From: an uncultured Prevotella sp.
Lineage (GTDB): Bacteria; Bacteroidota; Bacteroidia; Bacteroidales; Bacteroidaceae
Length of the DNA stretch: 64,000 bases
Assembly: GCA_905236815.1 (NCBI GenBank)
Contig: CAJOPE010000026.1
Span: forward strand, 26,403 to 90,402
Reading direction: 5' to 3'
The notes beneath the pieces were generated by a model. That model saw only the letters and a program-made list of their open reading frames with translations, searched no databases and had not been told where the DNA came from. Of the stretch, positions 55,134-63,780 are shown piece by piece (position 1 is the first letter of the stretch; every line of letters starts with the position of its first letter). The position numbers were made by a program, and so were the translations under genes.

Positions 55134-55760
55134 GTGACAGAACTAATAACAAAATATTTCCCTCAGCTTAGCGAGGAACAGAAAAAACAATTTGAGGCAC
55201 TCGATGGTCTTTACCGTGATTGGAATGCTAAGATTAATGTGATCAGCCGTAAGGATATTGATAATCTTTATGAGCATCACATTCTCCATTCATTGGCTAT
55301 TGCTATGGCTATTCGCTTCAAACCGGGAACTGAAATTCTCGACTTTGGTACTGGTGGCGGCTTCCCTGGTATTCCTTTGGCTATTATGTTCCCTGAGGTG
55401 AAGTTTAAACTTATCGATGGAACGGGCAAAAAGATTCGTGTAGCCACTGAAGTTGCAAATGCTATCGGTCTGAAAAACGTGAACGCCGTGCATCTCCGTG
55501 GTGAGGAGGAAAAAGGGAAATATGATTTTGTTGTTAGTCGCGCTGTTATGCCTCTGGGCGATTTAATGAAGATTATCAAGAAGAACTTCAAGAAAGATTC
55601 AAAGAATGCCCTTCCTAATGGATTGATATGCCTGAAAGGTGGTAACCTCATTGAAGAGTTGAAAGACTATAGCAAGGTTGCTGAGATTACTCCTTTAGAG
55701 ACTTTCTTTGAGGAGGACTGGTTCAAAGAGGATAAAAAACTCATTTACGTTCCAGTTTAA
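55134..55760 (+). CDS. rsmG: 16S rRNA (guanine527-N7)-methyltransferase
   Basis: A SAM-dependent methyltransferase for m7G527 of 16S rRNA. It is 208 aa with LDFGTGGGFPGIPLAI as motif I and VVSRAVMPL later, as expected. The start is a GTG at 55134; no ATG upstream is in frame and the family N-terminus (KYFPQLSEEQ) begins right after it. The MBL hydrolase gene begins 25 bp downstream, suggesting co-transcription with it and ruvC. Confidence 0.95.
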   Translation: MTELITKYFPQLSEEQKKQFEALDGLYRDWNAKINVISRKDIDNLYEHHILHSLAIAMAIRFKPGTEILDFGTGGGFPGIPLAIMFPEVKFKLIDGTGKKIRVATEVANAIGLKNVNAVHLRGEEEKGKYDFVVSRAVMPLGDLMKIIKKNFKKDSKNALPNGLICLKGGNLIEELKDYSKVAEITPLETFFEEDWFKEDKKLIYVPV

Positions 55761-55785
55761 CGCTAATTCAAAAATTTCTAATACA

Positions 55786-56430
55786 ATGCTGAATATACAA
55801 AAGTTTGAAGTAAACCCTATCCGTGAGAATTGCTATGTGGTAAGTGATGAGACCAAAGAAGCAGTAATCATCGATTGTGGTGCATACTATGAAGAAGAAA
55901 GACAAGCTATTGTCGACTATATAACAGAAAATGACTTAAAGCCAAAACATCTTCTAGCTACCCATGGCCATTTAGACCATAACTTTGGTAACAATACCAT
56001 TTTCGACAACTATGGCTTAAAGCCTGAAGTTTCTGATGGTGATGAAGAGTATATGCTTGGTCTAAAACAGCAGGCATCAGATATGTTTGGCATGGATATC
56101 GATTATGATTTTCCTGCCATCGATCATTATTTTGAGGATGGAGAAACTATCAAGTTCGGCTCTCATGAGTTTTCTATTATCAAAACTCCCGGCCATACAA
56201 ATGGATCGGTAGCATTCTATTGCAAGGAGGAGAAGGTAATGTTCACTGGAGACACCTTATTTAAAAGTAGCATTGGCCGAACTGATTTCAAGGGAGGAAG
56301 CAGTTTTATGATTATGCTAAGTCTCAGAGAATTGGCACAACTTCCAGACGATACTATCGTTTTACCAGGACACGGGGAACAGACTAGCATCGGCTATGAA
56401 TTAGCTTCTAATCCATATATGGACCGATAA
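55786..56430 (+). CDS. MBL-fold metallo-hydrolase (glyoxalase II-like)
   Basis: A 214-residue protein from the ATG at 55786; the tracked start lies inside rsmG and is rejected. The metallo-beta-lactamase metal motif is HGHLDH (60-65), with later ligands in [17 protein letters not shown] and LPGHGEQT. This layout is that of the YcbL/glyoxalase II-like group, which hydrolyses thioesters such as S-lactoylglutathione-type compounds. The exact substrate is unknown. ruvC follows after 23 bp. Confidence 0.88.
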   Translation: MLNIQKFEVNPIRENCYVVSDETKEAVIIDCGAYYEEERQAIVDYITENDLKPKHLLATHGHLDHNFGNNTIFDNYGLKPEVSDGDEEYMLGLKQQASDMFGMDIDYDFPAIDHYFEDGETIKFGSHEFSIIKTPGHTNGSVAFYCKEEKVMFTGDTLFKSSIGRTDFKGGSSFMIMLSLRELAQLPDDTIVLPGHGEQTSIGYELASNPYMDR

Positions 56431-56453
56431 TATCAAACACAAACAACTGGACA

Positions 56454-57020
56454 TTGAACTTAAAGGAAAAGATAATATTAGGCATAGACCCGGGTACTAA
56501 CGTTATGGGATATGGCGTGATCAAGGCTGTAGGCAACAAAGCCCAGTTAGTGGTCATGGGCATTATTGATATGCGTAAGGAAAAGGATCCGTATCTGCGT
56601 TTGGGCAAAATATTTGATCGGGTTACAGGTATTATTGACGAATATCTTCCTGATGAGATGGCTATTGAGGCACCTTTCTTTGGCAAGAACGTACAATCTA
56701 TGCTGAAATTGGGAAGAGCCCAAGGCGTTGCTATCGCAGCAGCCATTCATCATAGCGTGCCAATTCATGAGTATGCGCCTTTAAAGATCAAGATGGCAAT
56801 TACAGGACAAGGACAGGCATCAAAAGAGCAAGTAGCAGGAATGCTTCAGAGGCTCTTGAATATTAGTGATGAGGATATGCCTAAATTTATGGACGCTACA
56901 GATGCCTTGGGTGCTGCTTATTGTCATTTCCTTCAGTCGAATGCACCAGAAACCAATGCCAAGCACTATGGCAGTTGGAAAGATTTCGCACTGAAAAATA
57001 AAGAGAGAATTAAACGATAG
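56454..57020 (+). CDS. ruvC: Crossover junction endodeoxyribonuclease RuvC
   Basis: A Holliday-junction resolvase of 188 aa working with RuvAB. It begins near [14 protein letters not shown], where Asp12 is a catalytic residue. It also has IEAPFFGKN and the C-terminal [12 protein letters not shown] with the other acidic residues. No in-frame ATG lies between the upstream in-frame stop (56409) and this motif, so the start is TTG at 56454. It follows the MBL hydrolase gene on the same transcript. Confidence 0.94.
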   Translation: MNLKEKIILGIDPGTNVMGYGVIKAVGNKAQLVVMGIIDMRKEKDPYLRLGKIFDRVTGIIDEYLPDEMAIEAPFFGKNVQSMLKLGRAQGVAIAAAIHHSVPIHEYAPLKIKMAITGQGQASKEQVAGMLQRLLNISDEDMPKFMDATDALGAAYCHFLQSNAPETNAKHYGSWKDFALKNKERIKR

Positions 57021-57074
57021 ATGTTATTAGCAGTCAAAGAAACAACTAATACATCTGTATAAATGTAAAGAGAG

Positions 57075-58559
57075 ATGCAGAAGATTATTAAAATTGAAAA
57101 TGGTGTGCCACGTATGCCTCAGTGGAGAATGGCAGAACCAGTAAACTTTGAATCATGCGAAGGTGAGCATATTGCTGTAGTTGGCCCTAATGGGGGTGGC
57201 AAGTCAATGCTGATTGATATCATAGTGGGACGACACCCATTATTGATGCATGATCCTGAATACGATTTTGCGCCAAGCACCAAGGAATTGGTAAGCGACA
57301 ATATAAAATACATAACGTTCCGCGATAGCTATGGAGGTGACAATGACCGCACCTACTATCTGCAACAGCGCTGGAACCAGATGGAAATAGATAAAGAGAC
57401 TCCTGTTGTAGGAGACAAATTGGAAGAGGCTTTCAAACTATCTGGTGAGGATACTACAGAGAGACGTGAGTTACAGAAACATATCTATGATCTCTTTCAC
57501 ATGGAGCATCTGTTAGATAAGTATGTAATCTTACTTTCCAGTGGTGAACTTCGAAAGTTTAAACTTGCCTCTACCCTCTTTTCTGAGCCTCGCGTGCTTA
57601 TCATGGATAATCCTTTCATCGGATTAGATGCTGATACACGTGATCAACTGAAGGAATTACTGAAGATAATCTCTAAAGAGCGTGCACTTCAGATTATCCT
57701 TGTGCTGAGTAAGAGTGATGATATACCTGACTTTATCACACATGTGGTGGAAGTGAAGGATATGAAGGTTCTGCCAAAACTGACGAAAGAGGAATTTCTC
57801 GCAAATCGTCCTCCATTCCCAACTCGCGTGTTGAGTGCGGAAAAAGAAGAGGCTATTATTAATTTGCCGTATAAGGATGAAGAGTATCACACAGAGGAAG
57901 TCGTAAAGATGAACAAAGTGAGAATACAATATGGTGAACGCACCATCCTTCAAGACCTTGATTGGACAGTATTAAATGGTGAACGCTGGGCATTAAGTGG
58001 ACAAAATGGTGCAGGTAAATCTACTCTTTTGAGTTTGGTGTGCGCTGACAATCCACAGAGTTATGCTTGTGATATCACCCTTTTTGGTAATCAAAGAGGA
58101 AGTGGCGAAAGTATCTGGGATATAAAGAAACATATTGGCTATGTTTCACCAGAGCTTCATCGTGCATATCAAAGAGATATGCCTGCTATCAGAATTGTCG
58201 CTTCTGGCTTGAAAGATTCTGTAGGACTCTATGTAAAACCATCAGAAGGCGATTACGAAAAGTGCAGATTCTGGATGAGTATGTTTGGACTTGAGGGACT
58301 TGAGGAAACTACTTTCCTGAAACTTTCCAGTGGAGAGCAACGCCTCGTCTTATTGGCACGAGCATTTGTGAAAGACCCTGAATTGCTGATTTTGGATGAG
58401 CCACTTCATGGATTGGACAACAGCAATCGTCGTTTGGTAAAGGATGTTATAGAGGCATTCTGTAAGAGAAAGAATAAGACTATGATCATGGTAACTCACT
58501 ATAAAGAAGAGTTGCCTGCATGTATAAATAATAGTATATATTTAAAACGTCACATATAA
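57075..58559 (+). CDS. Double ABC ATPase, ModF/PhrA-like
   Basis: A 494-residue soluble protein with two ABC domains: Walker A GPNGGGKS (37-44) with signature LSSGELRK, and GQNGAGKS (309-316) with LSSGEQR. Walker B is MDNPFIGLD in the first and LDEPLHGLD in the second. No membrane domain is encoded. The layout resembles the E. coli ModF/PhrA group, whose role is unclear. AAAGAGAG before the ATG is a visible ribosome-binding site. The small secreted-protein gene starts by overlapping its stop (TAATG), so they are coupled. Confidence 0.88.
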   Translation: MQKIIKIENGVPRMPQWRMAEPVNFESCEGEHIAVVGPNGGGKSMLIDIIVGRHPLLMHDPEYDFAPSTKELVSDNIKYITFRDSYGGDNDRTYYLQQRWNQMEIDKETPVVGDKLEEAFKLSGEDTTERRELQKHIYDLFHMEHLLDKYVILLSSGELRKFKLASTLFSEPRVLIMDNPFIGLDADTRDQLKELLKIISKERALQIILVLSKSDDIPDFITHVVEVKDMKVLPKLTKEEFLANRPPFPTRVLSAEKEEAIINLPYKDEEYHTEEVVKMNKVRIQYGERTILQDLDWTVLNGERWALSGQNGAGKSTLLSLVCADNPQSYACDITLFGNQRGSGESIWDIKKHIGYVSPELHRAYQRDMPAIRIVASGLKDSVGLYVKPSEGDYEKCRFWMSMFGLEGLEETTFLKLSSGEQRLVLLARAFVKDPELLILDEPLHGLDNSNRRLVKDVIEAFCKRKNKTMIMVTHYKEELPACINNSIYLKRHI

Positions 58560-59077
58560 TGAAGAAAACACTTTTGTTACTTGCGATGGCTAGCCTGTTT
58601 ACAATGGCAGCTCCCGCACAAGAGGTGCTCAAGGAAATTGAGAAGACGGCAAAAGCCATCAAGAATGACACGACAAAGGACTTGACAACCCGTCGTGTTG
58701 CTTCTTTCAAGGTAGATGCTATTACGTATCTGCGTCAGAAAGTTACGCCATCAATTCTTACTGCGCTAAATTCAAATCCCCAGGATATGAAGTCTTATAA
58801 CGAGAATATTAAGCTCCTCAACGAGCAGGCTCTCGCTATGTATGAGTACGTTAACCTTTATATCCGCCGTTTGGATGATAGCAAAAAGAAGAACCGAGCT
58901 ATGGTGACTTATTTCTTCCAGCAGGCAACTGTTGAGAATAGTCTGTTCCATGATACAGATACAGAATACGTTCTCTCATGGTTTAACCGTCCTGATTATC
59001 TAGTTCCTTTCTCTTTGGATTGTAACTGGAAAAAGGCACTTGCCTTTATGCGAAATGTGGATTGGAGTGACAAATAA
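58559..59077 (+). CDS. Small secreted helical protein of unknown function
   Basis: A 172-residue protein with a signal peptide ending MAAPA-Q, then helices including KEIEKTAKAIKNDTTKDLTTRRVASFKVDA. It is charge-rich, with no motif I recognise. Its ATG overlaps the stop of the ABC ATPase gene, so they are translationally coupled. A strong bidirectional terminator follows. Partner and role unknown. Confidence 0.7.
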   Translation: MKKTLLLLAMASLFTMAAPAQEVLKEIEKTAKAIKNDTTKDLTTRRVASFKVDAITYLRQKVTPSILTALNSNPQDMKSYNENIKLLNEQALAMYEYVNLYIRRLDDSKKKNRAMVTYFFQQATVENSLFHDTDTEYVLSWFNRPDYLVPFSLDCNWKKALAFMRNVDWSDK

Positions 59078-59095
59078 CTTTTATCTCTATAAAAT

Positions 59096-59127
59096 AAAAA
59101 AGCCTCTCTTTTTACAGAGAGGCTTTT
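59096..59127. terminator. Bidirectional terminator
   Basis: AAAAAGCCTCTCT / AGAGAGGCTTTTT, a perfect 13-bp stem with a 6-nt loop and T runs both ways. It serves the secreted-protein gene on the plus strand and the HU-LysM gene on the minus strand. Confidence 0.9.
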
Positions 59128-59141
59128 TTATTCAATAATAA

Positions 59142-60635
59142 TTATTTTTTCTTGACTTTCAACTTAGGAATCTTGATAGTCTGTCCTTCAGTTACTGAAG
59201 TACCATTCAAAGCTTCTAAATAACACTCCATGCCAGGACCAAGATAAGCCTTACTCAAGCCCTTGATAGTTTGACCCTTTTTTGCCTTTATCGTTTTATC
59301 AATACCGACAATTATATAAGCTCCATGGCGAATTCTCGCATCAGTATTGTATTTTGCATAAGCATCGGCTGGATTATTATCAACTTTTTGCTCTACAGTT
59401 TTTGAGGTTTTAGCTACTTCTGGCTTTGTTTCAGCTTTTACTTCAACATTCTCTGTAGCTTCCTCTTTTTCCTTAGCTTTCTCAGCTTGCTCTATAGCAT
59501 CAGCAGGAGCTTTCATTCTATCCGCATCTTCCTTTGCTTTTTTCTCTATCACTCTTTGTTGTTGAGTAGCAATACTATTTTTAAGATGCTGATTCTCCGT
59601 TTTCAACTGTTCCAGTTGACTTTCTGCTTTACTATAACTTGAATAGAAGTAGATACATCCAATTATTAGAGCAACAATTACTGCACCTCCAATATAGGCA
59701 AAATATTTTTTTATCGTAAATGAGAAAGAATCATCCTCCTCATAATAATAAGGTTCTTCTGATTCCTCATCCTCATCATCTTCCTCTTCTACAACACTGC
59801 CATTCTCTTCTTTGTTATCAGACTCGGCAGTAAGAGTTTCTTCTCTTGTAACTTCACTTGTTTCTGAAACAAAAGATTCCTTTTGGGGAGTTTCTATTAC
59901 CTCATCTAATTCATCCTCTTCACCTGAAGCAGAATCTTCAGGAACAAGATCATCGGTTGATGAACTTTCTGTATTTTGGACTCCCTCGGAAAGTATTACA
60001 TCTTCTGCATCATTTTCAGAGTTGATTGTTTCATCTGTTGCTTCCTCAATACTGCTTATCACTTCATCTGCTTCGTCTTCAAAAGTATCTTCTCTTGATT
60101 CTTCTACAACAGGAGTTTCCTCTACAATATCTTCTTTATCTTCAACTTCCTTAACTTCATCTTGAGGTGTTTCTTTTACAGTATCAAGTATTTGATCTGA
60201 AGTATTAACATCACCACCCTCATTGGTTACTTCTGAGTCGAATACAGAATCTTCCTCTACATCGGAATCTTCTTCTGTAGTATCAGTGTCATATTTTTCA
60301 TCTATAACATTGAAATCTACCCCATCATTTACCTCTACAGTTTCAAACTGAGCAAATGGACGGTTTACAATTTCCTTGATGATTGTATCTGGAGTAAAAG
60401 TGATTTTTTCTCGACCTTCGATAACAATTCGCTCACCAGTATTCACATTGATGCTTTCACGGTCCTTAGTCTTTAAAATTTTGAAAGTACCAAGTCCCTT
60501 GATTTTCACCTGCTTGTCATTCTTCAGTCCTTCGGCAACCACCTCGAACATCATCTTGGCAAAAATATCAGCATCACTTTGCTTAAGGCCATTCTTCTCG
60601 ACAAGAATTTTGGCTATATCAGAAATTCTACTCAT
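59142..60635 (-). CDS. Membrane-spanning HU-like DNA-binding protein with LysM-like end
   Basis: A 497-residue protein from the ATG at 60635 (the tracked GTG start is two codons earlier). Positions are approximate. Residues 1-98 form an HU/IHF-type DNA-binding domain (KGLGTFKILKT, TFTPDTIIKEIVNRP). An acidic linker runs to about 308. One membrane helix lies at 311-334 (YFAYIGGAVIVALIIGCIYFY). A helical, charged segment follows, then a LysM-like domain at about 439-491 (AYIIVGIDKTIKAKKGQTIKGL...GQTIKIP). The predicted topology puts HU in the cytoplasm and LysM in the periplasm. Its start overlaps the upstream HU gene by 8 bp, implying coupled expression and perhaps a mixed dimer. Confidence 0.85.
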   Translation of the reverse strand: MSRISDIAKILVEKNGLKQSDADIFAKMMFEVVAEGLKNDKQVKIKGLGTFKILKTKDRESINVNTGERIVIEGREKITFTPDTIIKEIVNRPFAQFETVEVNDGVDFNVIDEKYDTDTTEEDSDVEEDSVFDSEVTNEGGDVNTSDQILDTVKETPQDEVKEVEDKEDIVEETPVVEESREDTFEDEADEVISSIEEATDETINSENDAEDVILSEGVQNTESSSTDDLVPEDSASGEEDELDEVIETPQKESFVSETSEVTREETLTAESDNKEENGSVVEEEDDEDEESEEPYYYEEDDSFSFTIKKYFAYIGGAVIVALIIGCIYFYSSYSKAESQLEQLKTENQHLKNSIATQQQRVIEKKAKEDADRMKAPADAIEQAEKAKEKEEATENVEVKAETKPEVAKTSKTVEQKVDNNPADAYAKYNTDARIRHGAYIIVGIDKTIKAKKGQTIKGLSKAYLGPGMECYLEALNGTSVTEGQTIKIPKLKVKKK

Positions 60636-60918
60636 TTTCACCTCCGTTCTTTAATTGTTCCTTGACAGATGCCACAGGGCGGAAGCCCAAAACAAGTTTA
60701 GGTGGAACTAACATTCTTTTCTTTGTGGTAGGATTTACCACAATACGCTCCATACGCTTCTTCACATCAAAAGTTCCAAACCCAGGAATTCCAACAGCCT
60801 CACCCTGCTCAAACTGAAGAGTCATTGCATCGATTACATTGCGCACCAGTTTCTGGGTATCCTCCTGTGTATACCCTGAGCGGTCGGCTAGTTCACTTAT
60901 GTACTCTTTGTTATTCAT
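60628..60918 (-). CDS. HU family DNA-binding protein
   Basis: A 96-residue HU/IHF-type nucleoid protein. It has the family core: GFGTFDVKKR, NPTTKKRMLVPPK and LGFRPVASVKEQLK. The exact HU vs IHF role is unclear. Its stop overlaps the start of the membrane HU-LysM gene by 8 bp, so the two are probably made together. It lies downstream of rimO by about 40 bp. Confidence 0.93.
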   Translation of the reverse strand: MNNKEYISELADRSGYTQEDTQKLVRNVIDAMTLQFEQGEAVGIPGFGTFDVKKRMERIVVNPTTKKRMLVPPKLVLGFRPVASVKEQLKNGGENE

Positions 60919-60958
60919 AATAAAAACACAACAAATGATTTGTTTGGCTAGTTTATTT

Positions 60959-62287
60959 TTATTTTACGACAGATCCGAAGAGATCGAATTCATCGCTGTT
61001 TTTCATTTTCACATTATAGAAACTTCCCACTCTGAGCTGTTTCTCTTTTACTGGTATCAGAACTTCTGGATCTACTTCAGGAGAGCAGAACTCTGTTCTA
61101 CCAACATAATATTCGCCTTCCTTTCGGTCGATAATCACTTTCATAGTCTTACCAACCTTTTGTGCCTCTATGTCTGTAGAGATTTCCTCTTGTATAGCCA
61201 TCAACTCATCCAAACGAGCTTGTTTTACAGCCTCAGGAACATCATCTTCGTAATGTTCTGCACTGTATGTACCTTCCTCTTCAGAATATGCAAAAGCACC
61301 CATTCTTTCGAACTTAGCCCATTTTATGAATTCCTTTAGTTCCTCAAAGTCTTCATCTGTCTCTCCAGGGAAACCTACCATTAAAGTAGTACGCAAATGA
61401 ATACCAGGTACTCGTTCACGAATAGCATTAATAAGTTCCATAGTTTCCTGCTTTGAAACATGACGATGCATTCGATCTAACATATGGTCACTGATATGCT
61501 GAAGTGCAATATCAAGATAATTGCAAACATTTTGCTTTTCTCGCATTACATCCAACAACTCCATTGGGAATTGATTAGGATAGGCATAATGGAGACGAAT
61601 CCACTTTACGCCAGGAATATCAGCCATCTTAGAAATCAACTCTGCAATACGAGTCTTTCCTCCGTAGAGGTCTATACCATAATAGGTCAATTCCTGTTCA
61701 ATGATTTGGAATTCCTTTACTCCTTCAGAAGCCAATTGCTTAACTTCATCAAGAATATCTTCCATAGGACGGCTTTGATGCTTTCCTGTAATCAGTGGTA
61801 TGGCACAATATGCACAGTGACGGTCACATCCTTCTGCAATTTTAATATAAGCATAATGATGTGGGGTTGTTAAATGACGAGAAAGAGATGAACGCTGCTC
61901 ACTGAAAGAAGCAGTATCCTTGCTGTCAGCTGCTCCTAGATCGGAGAGCAACTGCTTATAATTGAACTTACCATAGAATTTATCCACTTCCGGTATCTCA
62001 TTCTCCAGTTCGTCCTTATAGCGTTGAGAAAGACATCCCATCACGAAAAGTTTCTTCAGTCTGCCTTCGTTTTTTGCTTCAACAAATTCAAGTATGGTGT
62101 TAATACTTTCTTCTTTAGCCGTTTCAATAAAGCCACAAGTATTAATTACCGCAATTTCTCCTTGTGGGTTCTTACTGTCATGCACACAATGGTAACCTTG
62201 TTCTTCAAATTTACGCATCAGTGTCTCAGAATCTACAAGATTCTTAGAACACCCCATTGTGATAATATCTATCTGATTTTTCTTCAT
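60959..62287 (-). CDS. rimO: Ribosomal protein S12 methylthiotransferase
   Basis: A radical-SAM enzyme that adds a methylthio group to Asp of ribosomal protein S12. It is 442 aa. The N-terminal UPF0004 domain holds MGCSKNLVDSE and CGFIETAKEES; the radical-SAM cluster is CDRHCAYC; a TRAM domain ends the protein. The GCSKNLVDSE sequence favours RimO over MiaB. It follows ftsY after 15 bp, so they share a transcript. Confidence 0.94.
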   Translation of the reverse strand: MKKNQIDIITMGCSKNLVDSETLMRKFEEQGYHCVHDSKNPQGEIAVINTCGFIETAKEESINTILEFVEAKNEGRLKKLFVMGCLSQRYKDELENEIPEVDKFYGKFNYKQLLSDLGAADSKDTASFSEQRSSLSRHLTTPHHYAYIKIAEGCDRHCAYCAIPLITGKHQSRPMEDILDEVKQLASEGVKEFQIIEQELTYYGIDLYGGKTRIAELISKMADIPGVKWIRLHYAYPNQFPMELLDVMREKQNVCNYLDIALQHISDHMLDRMHRHVSKQETMELINAIRERVPGIHLRTTLMVGFPGETDEDFEELKEFIKWAKFERMGAFAYSEEEGTYSAEHYEDDVPEAVKQARLDELMAIQEEISTDIEAQKVGKTMKVIIDRKEGEYYVGRTEFCSPEVDPEVLIPVKEKQLRVGSFYNVKMKNSDEFDLFGSVVK

Positions 62288-62302
62288 TAAAAAACTCTTT
62301 TT

Positions 62303-63256
62303 TTACTTTTTAAAGAGTGAATCTACAAATTCTCGTTTATTAAATAGTTGAAGGTCTTCCATACCCTCACCAAGTCCGATATATTTTACAGGAACTTTCA
62401 ACTGATCACTAATACCAATAACGACACCACCTTTGGCAGTACCATCAAGTTTAGTGATAGCCATAGAGTCTATACTAGTAACGGAAGCAAACTGCTTTGC
62501 CTGCTCATAGGCATTCTGGCCAGTACTTCCATCAAGAACCAACATTACCTCATCAGGAGCCTGAGGAAGAACTTTCTTCATAACCTCCTTAATCTTCTTC
62601 AACTCATTCATCAAGCCTATTTTATTATGCAAACGGCCAGCAGTATCAATCAATACTACATCAGCGCCATTTGCCTTGGCACTCTGAAGCGTATCAAATG
62701 CCACAGAAGCAGGATCACTACCTTGTTGCTGTTTGATTACAGGCACGCCTACACGCTCACCCCAAATTGAAATCTGCTCAACAGCAGCAGCACGGAAAGT
62801 ATCTGCAGCACCTAAATAAACCTTTTTACCAGCTTTCTTAAACTGATATGCAAGTTTACCAATGGTTGTAGTCTTGCCCACACCATTTACACCTACAACA
62901 AGAATAACATAAGGCTTATGATCAGAAGGAAGCTCCCAATTATCATTGTCTTCGCTATGATTCTCGGCTAAAAGGTTAGCAATCTCATCACGAAGAATAC
63001 CGTTTAGTTCAGAAGTAGATACATACTTGTCGCGAGCCACACGCTCTTCAATACGGCGGATGATCTTCAGTGTTGTGTCAACGCCAACATCTGATGTAAT
63101 CAAGATTTCCTCAAGGTCATCCAGCACATCATCATCTACCGTTGATTTACCAGCAACAGCACGAGCAATTTTACCAAAAACACTTTCCTTGGTCTTTTCA
63201 AGACCCTTGTCTAGAGTTTCCTTTTTGTTTTTATTGAAAAAGCCAAAAATTCCCAT
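62303..63256 (-). CDS. ftsY: Signal recognition particle receptor FtsY
   Basis: The GTPase receptor that delivers SRP-ribosome complexes to the membrane. It is 317 aa, with a short helical N-terminus lacking the acidic domain of E. coli. The N domain is followed by the G domain: G1 GVNGVGKTT, DTAGR, TKLDG and the C-terminal GLGEGMEDLQLFN. It heads the transcript with rimO and perhaps both HU genes. A TATCTTTG box ends 18 nt before the ATG. Confidence 0.96.
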   Translation of the reverse strand: MGIFGFFNKNKKETLDKGLEKTKESVFGKIARAVAGKSTVDDDVLDDLEEILITSDVGVDTTLKIIRRIEERVARDKYVSTSELNGILRDEIANLLAENHSEDNDNWELPSDHKPYVILVVGVNGVGKTTTIGKLAYQFKKAGKKVYLGAADTFRAAAVEQISIWGERVGVPVIKQQQGSDPASVAFDTLQSAKANGADVVLIDTAGRLHNKIGLMNELKKIKEVMKKVLPQAPDEVMLVLDGSTGQNAYEQAKQFASVTSIDSMAITKLDGTAKGGVVIGISDQLKVPVKYIGLGEGMEDLQLFNKREFVDSLFKK

Positions 63257-63274
63257 AATCGATTATTGTTTCTG

Positions 63275-63282
63275 CAAAGATA
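63275..63282 (-). promoter_or_regulatory. -7 box of ftsY
   Basis: TATCTTTG followed by CA on the minus strand, giving a leader of about 14 nt. Confidence 0.65.
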
Positions 63283-63352
63283 CAAAAAAGAAAAGAGATG
63301 AAAGGTTACAAATGTTAGATTTTTCGTGAATTTCTCACAAAAACAACAAAAA

Positions 63353-63381
63353 AAGGCCGCAAATAGTTAATTTGCGACCTT
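63353..63381 (-). terminator. Terminator of the rpmB-rpmG-DUF4295 operon
   Basis: AAGGTCGCAAATT / ATTTGCGGCCTT on the minus strand, followed by seven or more T. It lies 25 bp past the DUF4295 stop. Confidence 0.85.
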
Positions 63382-63406
63382 AATTATCTAGTTTAAATAA
63401 ATCGGC

Positions 63407-63562
63407 TTACTTAAAGAAGTCCTTAACAGCCTCATTAGGAACCATGCGCTCATCGAAAACATAAGCACCAGTCTTAGGGCTCTTAACCATCTTGATTACC
63501 TTTGAATATGCGCGACCATCCGTTGAACCTTCGTGGAGGGTAGCGACCGCTTTCTTTGCCAT
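63407..63562 (-). CDS. DUF4295 small ribosome-associated protein
   Basis: A 51-residue basic protein, ATG at 63562 and TAA at 63407, missing from the ORF track because of its length. It begins MAKKAVATLHEGSTDGRAYS and ends VKDFFK. It matches the DUF4295 family of Bacteroidetes, which regularly follows rpmB-rpmG. I recall a report that this family is a large-subunit ribosomal protein (named bL38) in a Flavobacterium ribosome structure; that is from memory. Confidence 0.85.
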   Translation of the reverse strand: MAKKAVATLHEGSTDGRAYSKVIKMVKSPKTGAYVFDERMVPNEAVKDFFK

Positions 63563-63586
63563 ATCTTATATGTCTTTAAAACGTTA

Positions 63587-63775
63587 TTACTTAATCTCCT
63601 TGTGAAGAGTCATCTTCTTGAGGATAGGATTGTACTTCATGAGCTCAAGACGCTCAGGAGTATTCTTACGATTCTTTGTAGTTACGTAACGGCTTGTACC
63701 AGGAAGACCTGAGTTCTTCATTTCTGTGCACTCAAGAATAACCTGTACTCTATTTCCTTTAGCTTTCTTTGCCAT
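63587..63775 (-). CDS. rpmG: 50S ribosomal protein L33
   Basis: A 62-residue large-subunit protein. The N-terminal [19 protein letters not shown] and the C-terminal [21 protein letters not shown] are typical. It lacks the zinc-binding Cys pairs, so it is the zinc-free type. It follows rpmB by 5 bp and precedes the DUF4295 gene by 24 bp. Confidence 0.96.
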   Translation of the reverse strand: MAKKAKGNRVQVILECTEMKNSGLPGTSRYVTTKNRKNTPERLELMKYNPILKKMTLHKEIK

Positions 63776-63780
63776 GATTA

